DNA of 64,000 nucleotides from an uncultured Lachnospiraceae bacterium (GCA_902779575.1 CACZBW010000001.1:141355-205354); one strand, 5' to 3'; positions 7,185 through 15,636 are shown, counted from the stretch's first letter. Notes: generated from the sequence alone by a model not told the origin. Program-made: numbers and translations.

Positions 7185-8423
7185 ATGACGAAGATGGAGA
7201 GAGAAGATCGTTTTCTTGGGTATAATCAGGAAAAGATACAGGGTATGAACAGGACCCTGGTGCTGAATCTTCTTCGGAAAGGAGGAATCTGTTCCCGAAC
7301 TCAGCTTGCGAAAGAATCCGGGCTGAAGCAGGCCACCATAACGAATATTGTCAATGATTTTATAGAATGGGGCATTGTAAAGGAAACAGGTTTTCTTACC
7401 GGAGATAAGGGGCGCAGATCCATCGGTATTTCCATGGATCAGAGTACTTTCGGGATACTGGCGGTACGTCTGGCCAGAAGAGGCTTTTCCATAGGCGTTT
7501 TCGATATGTGCGGGAATCCCGTAAAGATCATACGCCGCTCTGCGGCCCAGAATCAGGATCCTGAGACGGTAATCAGCAGTATCTTTAAAGAAGCCGTGGA
7601 GCTGATGCGGGATAACTCCGAAAGACATTACCTGGCCTGCGGAATCGCTCTTCCCGGTCCATACAGCTTTAAAAGCGGCAGGATTGAGATCATGACAGGG
7701 ACAAAAGGCTGGCATGAGATCGCAATCCGGGAGCGTTTTGAGGAGGCTCTCGATATGCCGGTTTTTGTTGAACAGGATGCCAACGCCGCCGCCTTTGCCC
7801 AATACTGGAAGTTTGAAGAGGAACATCCGGGGGAGATGCTTCTTTATCTTGCCGTTGGTCCCGGAATCGGAGCGGGGATCATTCAGAAGGGGCAGATTCT
7901 TCGCGGAAGGATTGGCGTGGCCGGAGAGATCGGGCACATGTCTGTTAACTACAAAGGACCGAAATGTGTCTGCGGCAACAGAGGCTGTCTGGAGAATTAT
8001 TGTTCCTCGAGAGCATTTGTCGATAAAGTAAACAGAAAGAAGAAAGCGCTCCTGAGTTTTGAAGAAACTGCGATCCTGTTAAAGGAAGGCGATTCGGATA
8101 CAGAAGCATGCTTTTTTGAAATCTGTGATATTCTGGCAATCGCCATCGCAAACCTGATGAACTGCTTTAACCCGTCTGTTATCATTCTTGGCGATGAAAT
8201 GTCTCATATCATACCCGAAAGGATGCTTTCTTATATAAGGGGAAAAGTAAAAGATCTGGTGCTTCCTGCTTTGTATGAAGATACATTGATTTCCACAAGC
8301 CTTCTGCCCATCGATTCTTTTGTCCACGGAGCAGCGGTTGTAGCCTGGAATCAGATTTTCACGAAGCCGGAACTGTATTTCAATAAGTACTCTGAAGATG
8401 AAAAAAAACGATTGACAAGGTAG
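7185..8423 (+). CDS. ROK-family transcriptional repressor (XylR/NagC type)
   Basis: The 412-residue protein joins an N-terminal winged helix (about 22-75, with SRTQLAKESGLKQATITNIV) to a ROK sugar-binding domain. EQDANAAA (196-203), GEIGH (247-251) and the zinc motif CVCGNRGCLE (261-270) are intact. The ATP-binding DxGxT loop expected near residue 95 is missing, so it is a regulator and not a kinase. Its 3' end carries the -35 box of the next gene's promoter, and a large palindrome lies between the two genes, so xylulokinase expression is its likely target. A second ATG at 7194 is a possible start. Confidence 0.9.
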   Translation: MTKMEREDRFLGYNQEKIQGMNRTLVLNLLRKGGICSRTQLAKESGLKQATITNIVNDFIEWGIVKETGFLTGDKGRRSIGISMDQSTFGILAVRLARRGFSIGVFDMCGNPVKIIRRSAAQNQDPETVISSIFKEAVELMRDNSERHYLACGIALPGPYSFKSGRIEIMTGTKGWHEIAIRERFEEALDMPVFVEQDANAAAFAQYWKFEEEHPGEMLLYLAVGPGIGAGIIQKGQILRGRIGVAGEIGHMSVNYKGPKCVCGNRGCLENYCSSRAFVDKVNRKKKALLSFEETAILLKEGDSDTEACFFEICDILAIAIANLMNCFNPSVIILGDEMSHIIPERMLSYIRGKVKDLVLPALYEDTLISTSLLPIDSFVHGAAVVAWNQIFTKPELYFNKYSEDEKKRLTR

Positions 8424-8440
8424 ACTCTCTGCGTTATTAT
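8412..8440 (+). promoter_or_regulatory. Promoter of the xylulokinase operon
   Basis: TTGACA at 8412-8417 lies inside the last codons of the ROK gene, and TATTAT at 8435-8440 follows after 17 bp. The -10 box forms the left end of the palindromic operator, so repressor and polymerase would compete. Confidence 0.75.
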
Positions 8441-8475
8441 TTAATCGGTTTAAGCATTAAACGAATTAAATAATA
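8435..8475. promoter_or_regulatory. Large palindromic operator, probably bound by the ROK repressor
   Basis: Two 19 bp arms (8435-8453 and 8457-8475) are inverted repeats with only two mismatched positions and a 3 bp centre. The arms are AT-rich with a GTTTAA inner end, which resembles the layout of XylR boxes (GTTTAA-type half sites) in Firmicutes. Position over the -10 and start region of the xylulokinase promoter, next to a ROK gene, makes it the obvious operator. Confidence 0.8.
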
Positions 8476-8505
8476 GGCTTTGGATCGCGGGAGGTGATAT
8501 GGAGT

Positions 8506-9990
8506 ATGGGATTTTATGCAGGAATAGACCTCGGGACTTCAAGCACGAAGGTTCTGATCATGGACCGGGTAGGGAATGCTCTCGGGGTCGGGAATGCCTC
8601 CTATGAAGTCCGGATCCCGATGATTTCCCGGGCCGAGCAGGATCCGGAGGAGTGGTGGACAGCTGTGAAAACTGCTCTTGCCGGGGCAGCTGCGGCGGCA
8701 GGAATCCCTGCAAGCGGAATTGATGCGGTAAGCTTCTCCGGCCAGATGCACGGAGTGGTGGCGCTGGACCGGGATAAACAGCCTGTCTGCCCCGCCATTA
8801 TCCATCTGGATCAGCGTTCCGGTCCTCTCCTTAAAGAGATGCGGGAGATTGCCGGATCCCTTATGAAAGAAGAACTTCTCAACCAGCCCGGGGCAGGAAT
8901 GATGATCAGTACTTTGTACTGGATGAAAAAGGAAAGCCCCGTTTTGTTCGACAAGGTACGCTTTGTCCTCTCTCCGAAGGATTATATCCGCTTCCGTCTT
9001 ACCGGAGAAATCGGTACGGAGGTGACTGACGCTGCCGCTTCTCTGGGATTCTCGGTAAAAAACCGCAGCTGGTGTAAGGAACTGTTTCATAGACTCGGGA
9101 TACCGGAGGAAATCTTCCCGCCGGTTCATGAAAGCTGTGAGGTCGCCGGAACCGTAACATCAAAGGCATGTGAGGAGACCGGTCTGGCTCCGGAGGCAAA
9201 AGTCGTTTTCGGCGCGGGGGATTCCCTGGCGGCCATGACGGGGATCGGCGTGATCGGTCCCGGGACCATGGCCTGCAATATAGGTACGGCTTCCCAGCTT
9301 GTAGTGGTGGCGGATCATCCGGTTTTTGACCCTCAGTTCCGGGTTCAGACCTGGTGCCATACGCGCCCCGGATGCTGGGCGATCCAGAGCGGAGCCCTGA
9401 ACGGAGGAAGCACACTCAGCTGGCTGAAAAAACGGATTCTGAAAAGTACGGCTCCTTTTTCTGTACTGGATCAGGAGGCCGGGGAGGTACCCGCCGGTTC
9501 GGAAGGACTTATATTTCTTCCGTATCTCTCCGGAGAGCGTACTCCATGGAATAATCCGTCTGCCAAGGGCGTTTACTTTGGCCTCGGCATGAATCATACA
9601 CAGGCGCATCTCATCAGGGCCACGATGGAGGGCGTTATTTTCAATCTTAGAGAGTGTCTTGGGATCTTTGACGGAATCCATCTGGAGAGAAACAGCCTGC
9701 TTGCCTCCGGAGGAGCAGCTAGAGGAAAAACCTGGAAACAGATTCAGGCGGATATGCTCGATATGCCGGTACGGACTGCGAAGGTGGAAGAGGAAGCCTG
9801 CCAGGGTGCCGCCATACTTGCCATGGTAGGAGCGGGTGTCTTCCCGGATATCCCGGCCGCCTGCAGTCAGATTATCAGGCTCAGCGAAGAAGTTGTGGAA
9901 CCGATTCCGGAAAATGTACGCAGATATAGGGAAAGACAGGCCTTGTTCCATTCTCTGTATGGTCAGGTAGAAGGACTGTTTAAATTATGA
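8506..9990 (+). CDS. xylB: Xylulokinase (FGGY family)
   Basis: This enzyme phosphorylates D-xylulose to xylulose 5-phosphate with ATP, feeding the pentose phosphate pathway. The 494-residue protein has the phosphate loop GIDLGTSSTK (6-15), the xylulokinase-type SGQMHGVVALD (78-88) and the catalytic Asp239 in GAGDS. Another FGGY sugar kinase specificity (for example a related ketose) cannot be excluded. An in-frame GTG at 8494 lies within the ribosome binding site; ATG 8506, seven bases after GGAGGTGAT, is the better start. It opens an operon whose later genes encode sugar-modifying enzymes. Confidence 0.88.
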   Translation: MGFYAGIDLGTSSTKVLIMDRVGNALGVGNASYEVRIPMISRAEQDPEEWWTAVKTALAGAAAAAGIPASGIDAVSFSGQMHGVVALDRDKQPVCPAIIHLDQRSGPLLKEMREIAGSLMKEELLNQPGAGMMISTLYWMKKESPVLFDKVRFVLSPKDYIRFRLTGEIGTEVTDAAASLGFSVKNRSWCKELFHRLGIPEEIFPPVHESCEVAGTVTSKACEETGLAPEAKVVFGAGDSLAAMTGIGVIGPGTMACNIGTASQLVVVADHPVFDPQFRVQTWCHTRPGCWAIQSGALNGGSTLSWLKKRILKSTAPFSVLDQEAGEVPAGSEGLIFLPYLSGERTPWNNPSAKGVYFGLGMNHTQAHLIRATMEGVIFNLRECLGIFDGIHLERNSLLASGGAARGKTWKQIQADMLDMPVRTAKVEEEACQGAAILAMVGAGVFPDIPAACSQIIRLSEEVVEPIPENVRRYRERQALFHSLYGQVEGLFKL

Positions 9991-10039
9991 AACTATGTTT
10001 ACACAGCCGTCAAACGGCAGGGAAAGGAGGAGGAAAAGC

Positions 10040-10423
10040 TTGGACAGCACTCAGAAAACAGGCGGATACATCCTCAGCTGTGAGAATATCTCAAAATCCT
10101 TCGGTGGAACACAGGCACTGAAAGGTGTTGAGCTCGTAGCGATCATCTGCGATAACGATGGTATGTCCGCTGCCGCACAGAAGATGTGCAACGATAACGG
10201 CAGAAACGACGTCATCTGCATCGGCGTTGACGGCGTGGAAGTTCCGCTTCAGATGGTTAAGGACGGCGCTATGAAGGCTACCATCCTGCAGGACGGCGTT
10301 GGCCAGATCAACGGCGCTATTGAGATCGTTGAAGCCATTGTCAAGGGCGAAGAGTTTGATCCGAATCCTGTGATCCCCTTCGTACTTGTAACAGAGGAGA
10401 ATGTCGACGATTATCTTGAATAA
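10040..10423 (+). pseudogene. Chimeric remnant: sugar ABC ATPase N-terminus fused to sugar-binding protein C-terminus
   Basis: The first ~32 residues (from the TTG at 10040, after AAAGGAGGAGG) match the start of RbsA/MglA/XylG-type ATPases: LSCENISKSFGGTQALKGV. The frame then passes without a break into the last ~95 residues of a RbsB-like periplasmic sugar-binding protein, with ICDNDGMSAA, CIGVDGVE and an IVKGEEF tail. No Walker A, signature motif, Walker B, permease or signal peptide remains. An intact operon would need about 3 kb more: the rest of the ATPase, a permease and the front of the binding protein. The join lies near 10130-10145. It may be a real deletion or an assembly error; either way the 127-residue product cannot transport. 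Confidence 0.85.
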
Positions 10424-10456
10424 TGAACTGCTGACATTCAGCTGATCAGCTGATAC

Positions 10457-10490
10457 AGACCCCTGACGCGTAACGTCAGGGGTCTTGCTT
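10457..10490 (+). terminator. Hairpin after the transporter remnant
   Basis: A perfect 12 bp stem (10457-10468 and 10474-10485) with a 5 nt loop is followed only by TGCTT. It is strong as a hairpin but weak as a terminator; in an intact operon it may have reduced read-through into the downstream enzyme genes. Confidence 0.6.
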
Positions 10491-10504
10491 CCTGGAGGAT
10501 AAGG

Positions 10505-11320
10505 ATGTCTCAGATACTGTATGGAAGCCAGACCTACCCCTGGCAGATGCGGGTAGAAAAGTTCGCGGGACAGGTTCCGCATATGGTGGAAGTTTTAAAG
10601 AAAGCCGGATTCACCGGCATGGAAGCCGAGATTGTCATGCTGGGCGATTATTATCATGACTGGGCCAGGTTAAAAGACCTCCTGGACCGGGAGGGCATTG
10701 TCCTTGCCGCCCTGGCAGTTCACGAGAACTGGCTTTTCGAAGAAGAAACAGAAGCGGAGCGCAGGAACCTGGATGAAGCAATTGAGTTTCTGACACATTT
10801 TCCGGCGGCGAAGCTGATGCTGGCCCATGTGGCAGCTGACCCTGTCCGTGAACACAGACTGCAGGAAAAGCAGAAAAACCAGCTTTCCTGCCTGAAGAAT
10901 ATAGCCGAAAGGGCAAAGGAGAGAGGAGTCGTCCCGGTATTTCACCCCAATTCCGGGGAGAATTCCATTTTCAGATATGAAGAAGATTACAAGGTCATGT
11001 TTGAAGGCCTGTATAAAGGCGGCATAGGTTACGCCCCCGATGTGGGACATATGGCCAACGGCGGGATTGATCCCCTTAAGATGATCCGGGAGCACCGGGA
11101 TATCGTCCAGCATGTGCATTTTAAAGACATGGATGCATCCCATGTCTGGGCAACCATGGGGAAGGGAATCATTGATTTCCCGTCGATCGTCCGTTATCTG
11201 GAAGAGACCGGTTACAGAGGCTGGATCATGACGGAAGACGAGTCTCCGGACGCGGTGGAGGATTCGGACGCAGTGGTGCTGGAAGACGGAAGATATATGA
11301 GGATGATTCGCGAAGAATAG
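10505..11320 (+). CDS. Sugar phosphate isomerase/epimerase family protein (xylose isomerase-like TIM barrel)
   Basis: The 271-residue protein has the AP-endonuclease-2/xylose-isomerase-like barrel used by IolE, IolH and various keto-sugar epimerases. Likely metal ligands are seen in FHPNSG (His147), PDVGHMANGG (Asp179, His182), HVHFKD (His205, Asp208) and MTEDES (Glu244). It should isomerise or epimerise a sugar or inositol-type intermediate; the substrate is not clear. A CTGGAGG ribosome binding site precedes the ATG. The Gfo/Idh/MocA gene follows after 31 bp; this pairing is common in polyol and inositol catabolic operons. Confidence 0.82.
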   Translation: MSQILYGSQTYPWQMRVEKFAGQVPHMVEVLKKAGFTGMEAEIVMLGDYYHDWARLKDLLDREGIVLAALAVHENWLFEEETEAERRNLDEAIEFLTHFPAAKLMLAHVAADPVREHRLQEKQKNQLSCLKNIAERAKERGVVPVFHPNSGENSIFRYEEDYKVMFEGLYKGGIGYAPDVGHMANGGIDPLKMIREHRDIVQHVHFKDMDASHVWATMGKGIIDFPSIVRYLEETGYRGWIMTEDESPDAVEDSDAVVLEDGRYMRMIREE

Positions 11321-11351
11321 AACTGTATACATCTGTTCAGGAGGAAGAAGA

Positions 11352-12485
11352 ATGAGCAAACACAGAACAGCGGTCATGGGATTGGGCGTACGCGGAAAAA
11401 CCCACCTGAAGGCGCTTCTTGAGAATGCTGAACATTATGAGATTGTGGGCATCTGCGATATCCGTCCGGAGGTCATGGATGCAGTGGAGGAGATGTTTTC
11501 TCTTTCCGTCCCGAAGTTTACGGATGTGGAAGAGATGCTCAGCCAGACCCGTCCTGAGGTCTTTGTTTTTGTCACCTATCCGGACCTTCGCCTTTCCATG
11601 ATCGAACTGGCTGTCAAGTACGGGGTGAAAGCCGTATCCTTCGAAAAGCCTATGGCAGAGAATATGGAAGAAGCGAAGAAAATGACAGATCTCTGCATCG
11701 CAAACGGCATTAAGGCCGTGGTCTGCCATCAGCAGAAATATCTGAAACAGATGCAGGAGCTTAAGGCAAAAGTGGATCGGGGCGACCTGGGAAAGATCAA
11801 AAAAATCTTTGCGGAATGCCAGCCCTGGATGGCCCAGCTCGGAACGCATTATATGGATTACATCATTTGGGTAAACCAGGGCGCAAGAGCGAAGTCGGTA
11901 ATCGGCCATGTACATGGCCCTGCCACCATGCAGGACGATCATCCGTCGCCCGATTTCCTGTTCGGAGAAATTCTCTTTGAGAACGGGACGAGAGGATATC
12001 TGGAGTGCGGTTATTTCGCGGAGCAGCATAATCCGGATATGTACCGGGATTCCGACAACAGACTGACAGTCTGGGGGGAGGAAGGCTATGCCTACGCGGA
12101 GACTGACGGATATTGGGGAGAGTGCAGCAGGAATACAGGATCCAGGCTGGTAAAAGGAAAGAAACCGGGCTGGTACCATTTCCAGGAAAAGGAGATCCAG
12201 ACCCCTTATTATACCGAGTATGCGGAATGGCTGGATGATGACAAAAAGGTGCATTCCTGCAATATTGAAACGGCCCTCCACGGATATGAGATTCTGGAAG
12301 CCATCGTTCTCTCGGCTCTGGATAACAGGAGAGTGGACCTTCCGCTTACTGATTTTTCCTATGAACCGGTCATGGAACGTATGAAAAAAGAACTTCCGTG
12401 GTTCGAAGGCTGTGACAAGGCCCCCAGGGATCTCTACAAAGGCGACTGGGACCGGCCGGAGAGGGATGATGAGGATGACGAATAA
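11352..12485 (+). CDS. Gfo/Idh/MocA-family oxidoreductase
   Basis: The 377-residue protein has the Rossmann nucleotide site GLGVRGKTH (10-18), the EKP motif (97-99) and the family's GTHYMD motif (163-168), all typical of NAD(P)-dependent sugar or cyclitol dehydrogenases. The C-terminal domain is the usual mixed sheet. The tail after residue 360 is very acidic. The substrate is unknown. GGAGGAAG precedes the start. The next gene begins inside its last codons, which supports translational coupling. Confidence 0.87.
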   Translation: MSKHRTAVMGLGVRGKTHLKALLENAEHYEIVGICDIRPEVMDAVEEMFSLSVPKFTDVEEMLSQTRPEVFVFVTYPDLRLSMIELAVKYGVKAVSFEKPMAENMEEAKKMTDLCIANGIKAVVCHQQKYLKQMQELKAKVDRGDLGKIKKIFAECQPWMAQLGTHYMDYIIWVNQGARAKSVIGHVHGPATMQDDHPSPDFLFGEILFENGTRGYLECGYFAEQHNPDMYRDSDNRLTVWGEEGYAYAETDGYWGECSRNTGSRLVKGKKPGWYHFQEKEIQTPYYTEYAEWLDDDKKVHSCNIETALHGYEILEAIVLSALDNRRVDLPLTDFSYEPVMERMKKELPWFEGCDKAPRDLYKGDWDRPERDDEDDE

Positions 12486-13278
12486 CTGCAAAGCAAACGG
12501 GATTACGATCAGCTATGAGGAAAGCGGACAGGGAGAGCCGCTTCTGCTTCTCATGGGCCTCGGTGCGCCGGGCCGTAAATGGAAACCCCATATGGATCTT
12601 TATGATAAGCATTTCCATGTGATCGCGCCCGATAACCGGGGAGCCGGCTTATCCGACAAACCGGTATCCTATGCCTATTCCATTAAGGATATGGCGGAAG
12701 ACATGATCGGACTGATGGACGCTCTGGGGATTGAGAAAGCGAGCGTAAACGGAATTTCCATGGGCGGCGCCATCGGTCAGTATCTGGCTGTGTATTATCC
12801 GGAGAGAGTGAACAGGCTGATCCTTACAAATACCTTTCCTTACTGCTGCACCAGCAACCGCAGGGCGATTGAGCTCCTCCGGGATACCTGCGGCAGGCTG
12901 GACAGTGTGACAGCCACAAGGCTCTGCCAGTGGATGATCTTTGCGATCCCGTTTCAGAATACCAATGAAACTTATATGCTGGAATGTGAATATGCCGATC
13001 TCCAGGAACCCCATCCGATGCCGGAATATGCGTATCGTGCACAGTGCAACGCGATTCTGGATTTTGATATCCGGGAACGGCTTTCGGATATCAGCGCCCC
13101 GACGCTGGTTGTCGGAGGGGACAGGGATCTGCTGATTCCGGAATGGGTGACACGTGAGATGGCGGAAAAGATTCCCGGTGCCCGTCTCTATATGGCAAGA
13201 GACGGCGGCCATGTCCAGCACTGGGAGCAGCTGGAAGCATATAATAAACTTACCCTTGATTTCCTGTTGGAGAAATGA
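12475..13278 (+). CDS. Alpha/beta-fold hydrolase
   Basis: The 267-residue protein shows a complete hydrolase triad: nucleophile Ser95 in GISMG (93-97), Asp218 in GGDRDLLIP and His246 in DGGHVQHW. The oxyanion region MGLGAPG (27-33) and DNRGAGLS (53-60) are typical of lactonase, esterase or C-C hydrolase relatives such as 3-oxoadipate enol-lactonase. In this operon a sugar lactonase or esterase role is plausible but not shown. Several closely spaced ATGs (12466, 12469, 12475) are possible starts; all overlap the end of the preceding gene, and GGAGAGGG at 12458-12465 serves any of the later ones. Confidence 0.85.
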   Translation: MTNNCKANGITISYEESGQGEPLLLLMGLGAPGRKWKPHMDLYDKHFHVIAPDNRGAGLSDKPVSYAYSIKDMAEDMIGLMDALGIEKASVNGISMGGAIGQYLAVYYPERVNRLILTNTFPYCCTSNRRAIELLRDTCGRLDSVTATRLCQWMIFAIPFQNTNETYMLECEYADLQEPHPMPEYAYRAQCNAILDFDIRERLSDISAPTLVVGGDRDLLIPEWVTREMAEKIPGARLYMARDGGHVQHWEQLEAYNKLTLDFLLEK

Positions 13279-13341
13279 CAGGGAAATGGTATACTGATTT
13301 TACAAAACACCTTTCATCCAGTTTTTCAAAGGAGATTTACC

Positions 13342-14124
13342 GTGAAAGAGAATTATTTAGAAGAGTTATTCTCACTGAAAGGCAAAGTGGCCCTGGTTAC
13401 GGGGGCCGGACGCGGAATCGGACAGGTAATCGCCCGGGATCTGGCAAGGGCCGGCGCGGACATCGCCATTTTCTCCCGTTCAGGGGCAGCGGACACCGTG
13501 AAGCTGATCGAAGAAGAGGGCGGAAAAGCTCTGGATATTATCGCGGACTGCACCAAAGAAGATCAGGTGACGGAAGGATTTAAAAAGATCCTTGAGGTCT
13601 ACGGAAGGATCGACGTAGTGGTCAACAACGCCGGCGTCTGCTATCACAAGGATATCTTTGAGGCAAGTGTCGAGGAGTTCCGCTGGTGCCTCGATATCAA
13701 CCTTACAGGAGAGTATATTGTCGCCCGTGAGGCCGCCCGCATCATGATCGAAAAGAAGATCGCAGGCAGCATCATCAATATCGCTTCCATGTCCGGTTAT
13801 ATCGCCAACGTGCCGCAGAGGCAGGTAGCTTATAATGCTTCCAAGGCCGGCGTCATCCACATGACAAAGAGCCTTGCTGTAGAACTTGTGGATTATAATA
13901 TCCGCGTCAATTCCATCAGCCCGGGATATGTCGCCACGCCGATGTCTGTCGATCCCGATTTTGTGGAGCCTGAGCTTCTGGCCGCCTGGGAGCCTCTGTT
14001 CCCGATGCATCGCATGGCGAAGCCCGAGGAGCTCACCGGAGCGATCATCTGGCTTGCTTCCGATGCTTCCCATTATGCCAACGGAACGGATATTCTGATC
14101 GACGGATTATATACCGCTGTATAA
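13342..14124 (+). CDS. Short-chain dehydrogenase/reductase
   Basis: This is a 260-residue classical SDR: TGAGRGIG (20-27) for NAD(P), NNAG (95-98), and the catalytic Ser149/Tyr164/Lys168 set in IASMSG and YNASK. The ASMSG-to-SPGY region resembles sugar-alcohol dehydrogenases of the sorbose/mannitol/arabinitol type. In an operon with xylulokinase it could oxidise a pentitol to a ketose, but this is inference. The start is GTG with AAAGGAG ten bases upstream. It ends the operon, 122 bp before a terminator. Confidence 0.87.
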   Translation: MKENYLEELFSLKGKVALVTGAGRGIGQVIARDLARAGADIAIFSRSGAADTVKLIEEEGGKALDIIADCTKEDQVTEGFKKILEVYGRIDVVVNNAGVCYHKDIFEASVEEFRWCLDINLTGEYIVAREAARIMIEKKIAGSIINIASMSGYIANVPQRQVAYNASKAGVIHMTKSLAVELVDYNIRVNSISPGYVATPMSVDPDFVEPELLAAWEPLFPMHRMAKPEELTGAIIWLASDASHYANGTDILIDGLYTAV

Positions 14125-14245
14125 TAAAATTCACGAAGTATAAACAATTTCAAAACTCCGGTGGACGCTGCGGGCGTACTGTAGAAATCTGACAGGAAAA
14201 GCAGCCTTGCGCCCGGGCAGATTCCGTCAGGGCGGAATGGATATA

Positions 14246-14276
14246 AGCAGGCTCATTGAGAGCCTGCTTATTTTTC
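14246..14276 (+). terminator. Terminator of the sugar operon
   Basis: A perfect 9 bp stem (14246-14254 and 14260-14268) with a 5 nt loop is followed by TATTTTTC. Confidence 0.88.
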
Positions 14277-14331
14277 AGGATTTCCGAACCATATTCTTTA
14301 TAAGATTATGTCTGTCCGTACATTTCTTTTC

Positions 14332-14360
14332 TTGACAAAACAGGGGAACAGAAGTAAGAT
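14332..14360 (+). promoter_or_regulatory. Promoter of the tyrosine recombinase gene
   Basis: TTGACA at 14332-14337 and TAAGAT at 14355-14360 are 17 bp apart. The start codon is about 190 bp downstream, giving an unusually long leader. Confidence 0.6.
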
Positions 14361-14430
14361 CTCCATATAGATCTATACAGAAAACACATGTTTTTCAAAT
14401 AGATCAGGCAGGATTTACGGGAAAACCGGC

Positions 14431-14508
14431 CCTGGATTCTGTTTTTAGGGGAAACAGATTTCAGGATTCTTTCGGTAATCGGTTTACAGAGGTGTTAAGC
14501 TGATTACT
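14431..14508 (+). other. Structured leader with two consecutive hairpins
   Basis: The first stem pairs 14431-14444 with 14452-14465 (12 of 14 positions). The second pairs about 14474-14486 with 14496-14508, allowing G-U pairs. Neither has a T-run, so they are not ordinary terminators. They fill the middle of the 190 nt leader before the recombinase. They may be a regulatory RNA element or recombinase binding dyads in DNA; I recognise no known riboswitch. The rest of the 14125-14553 gap holds only the terminator and promoter listed. Confidence 0.5.
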
Positions 14509-14553
14509 GATTTATCATTCGGGGAAACAAAGAAATTAGATAAGGGGATTTTT

Positions 14554-15636
14554 ATGGACACCAACCGCAGCTATCACGAAGAAAAAGATATTCAGAATAC
14601 ACTGCAGCTCCGTGCGCTGCTGACTACATTTCCGCCGTTCGCCAAGTACTATTTCCGTGCTGTGGAGCCGACGACATCCACCAGGACGCGTCTGTCCTAT
14701 GCCTATGATATCCGGACCTTTTTCCGCTTTCTGCAGGAATCCAATCCGGTACTCCGCAGCCGTGATCTGATTAGCTGGGACGTATCAGTCCTTGACCAGA
14801 TCCAGGCTGTCGATATCGAGGAATATCAGGAATTTCTCAAGGTCTATGACGTGAATGAAACGCTTGCCGGGGCTCCGAAGGAAGCCAGATTTACCAACGG
14901 GGAAAAAGGCCTGAAAAGAAAAATGTCGGCTCTGCGGAGCTTCTACGCCTATTATTATAAGAGACAGATGATACAGACAAACCCCACGCTTCTTGTGGAT
15001 ATGCCCAAGCTGCATGACAAGGCCATTGTCCGCCTTGATGAAGGGGAAACGGCTTCTCTGCTCGATTATATCGAGCACGGCGGGGATGATCTGACCGGAC
15101 AGGCGAAACGATATTATGAGAAGACAAAAACCAGGGATCTGGCGATCGTGACTCTGCTTCTCGGAACCGGAATCCGTGTCAGCGAATGCGTCGGCCTTGA
15201 TATCGGCGACGTAGATTTCAGAAATGACGGTATACGTATAATACGCAAAGGCGGTTCCGAATCGATCATCTACTTCGGCGAGGAAGTGGAACGCGCACTG
15301 AAGGCATGGATCGAGGAAAGAAAATCGATCCTGCCCGTCAGCGGACATGAGCAGGCTCTCTTCTATTCTACTCAGAAAAAGAGAATGGGTGTGCAGGCGG
15401 TCGAGAATATGGTGAAGAAGTATGCGAGGGAAGTAACTACGACTAAGAAGATTACCCCGCACAAGCTGAGAAGTACTTACGGAACCTCCCTCTACAGAGA
15501 GACAGGCGATATCTATCTGGTCGCGGATGTGCTAGGCCATAAAGATGTGAATACAACGAAGAAGCATTATGCGGCCATGGACGACAACCGCCGGCGCAGG
15601 GCCGCAGGCGCCGTCCGGCTCCGCGAGACACCATGA
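14554..15636 (+). CDS. Tyrosine recombinase, XerC/D-like
   Basis: The 360-residue protein has an N-terminal SAM-like core-binding domain (about 20-145) and a C-terminal catalytic domain with all active residues: Arg208 (GTGIRVSE), Lys232 (RKGGSE), His303/Arg306 (HKLRST), His329 (LGHK) and nucleophile Tyr339 (HYAAM). It cuts and rejoins DNA through a phosphotyrosine link. It is longer than XerC/XerD (about 300) because of the N-terminal ~20 residues and inserts near 100-120 and 170-195. No phage genes, direct repeats or att sites are seen near it, so a Xer-like housekeeping role is more likely than a prophage integrase. AAGGGG precedes the ATG. Confidence 0.87.
   Translation: MDTNRSYHEEKDIQNTLQLRALLTTFPPFAKYYFRAVEPTTSTRTRLSYAYDIRTFFRFLQESNPVLRSRDLISWDVSVLDQIQAVDIEEYQEFLKVYDVNETLAGAPKEARFTNGEKGLKRKMSALRSFYAYYYKRQMIQTNPTLLVDMPKLHDKAIVRLDEGETASLLDYIEHGGDDLTGQAKRYYEKTKTRDLAIVTLLLGTGIRVSECVGLDIGDVDFRNDGIRIIRKGGSESIIYFGEEVERALKAWIEERKSILPVSGHEQALFYSTQKKRMGVQAVENMVKKYAREVTTTKKITPHKLRSTYGTSLYRETGDIYLVADVLGHKDVNTTKKHYAAMDDNRRRRAAGAVRLRETP

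Noticed and set aside
9995-10039. Upstream ATG start for the chimeric frame
   Set aside because: It would put the strong AAAGGAGGAGG site inside the coding region; the TTG at 10040 has correct spacing and matches the family N-terminus.
14554-15636. Tyrosine recombinase as evidence of a prophage or integrative element
   Set aside because: No tRNA, direct repeats, phage, relaxase or cargo genes are found on either side; flanking genes are ordinary chromosomal ones.
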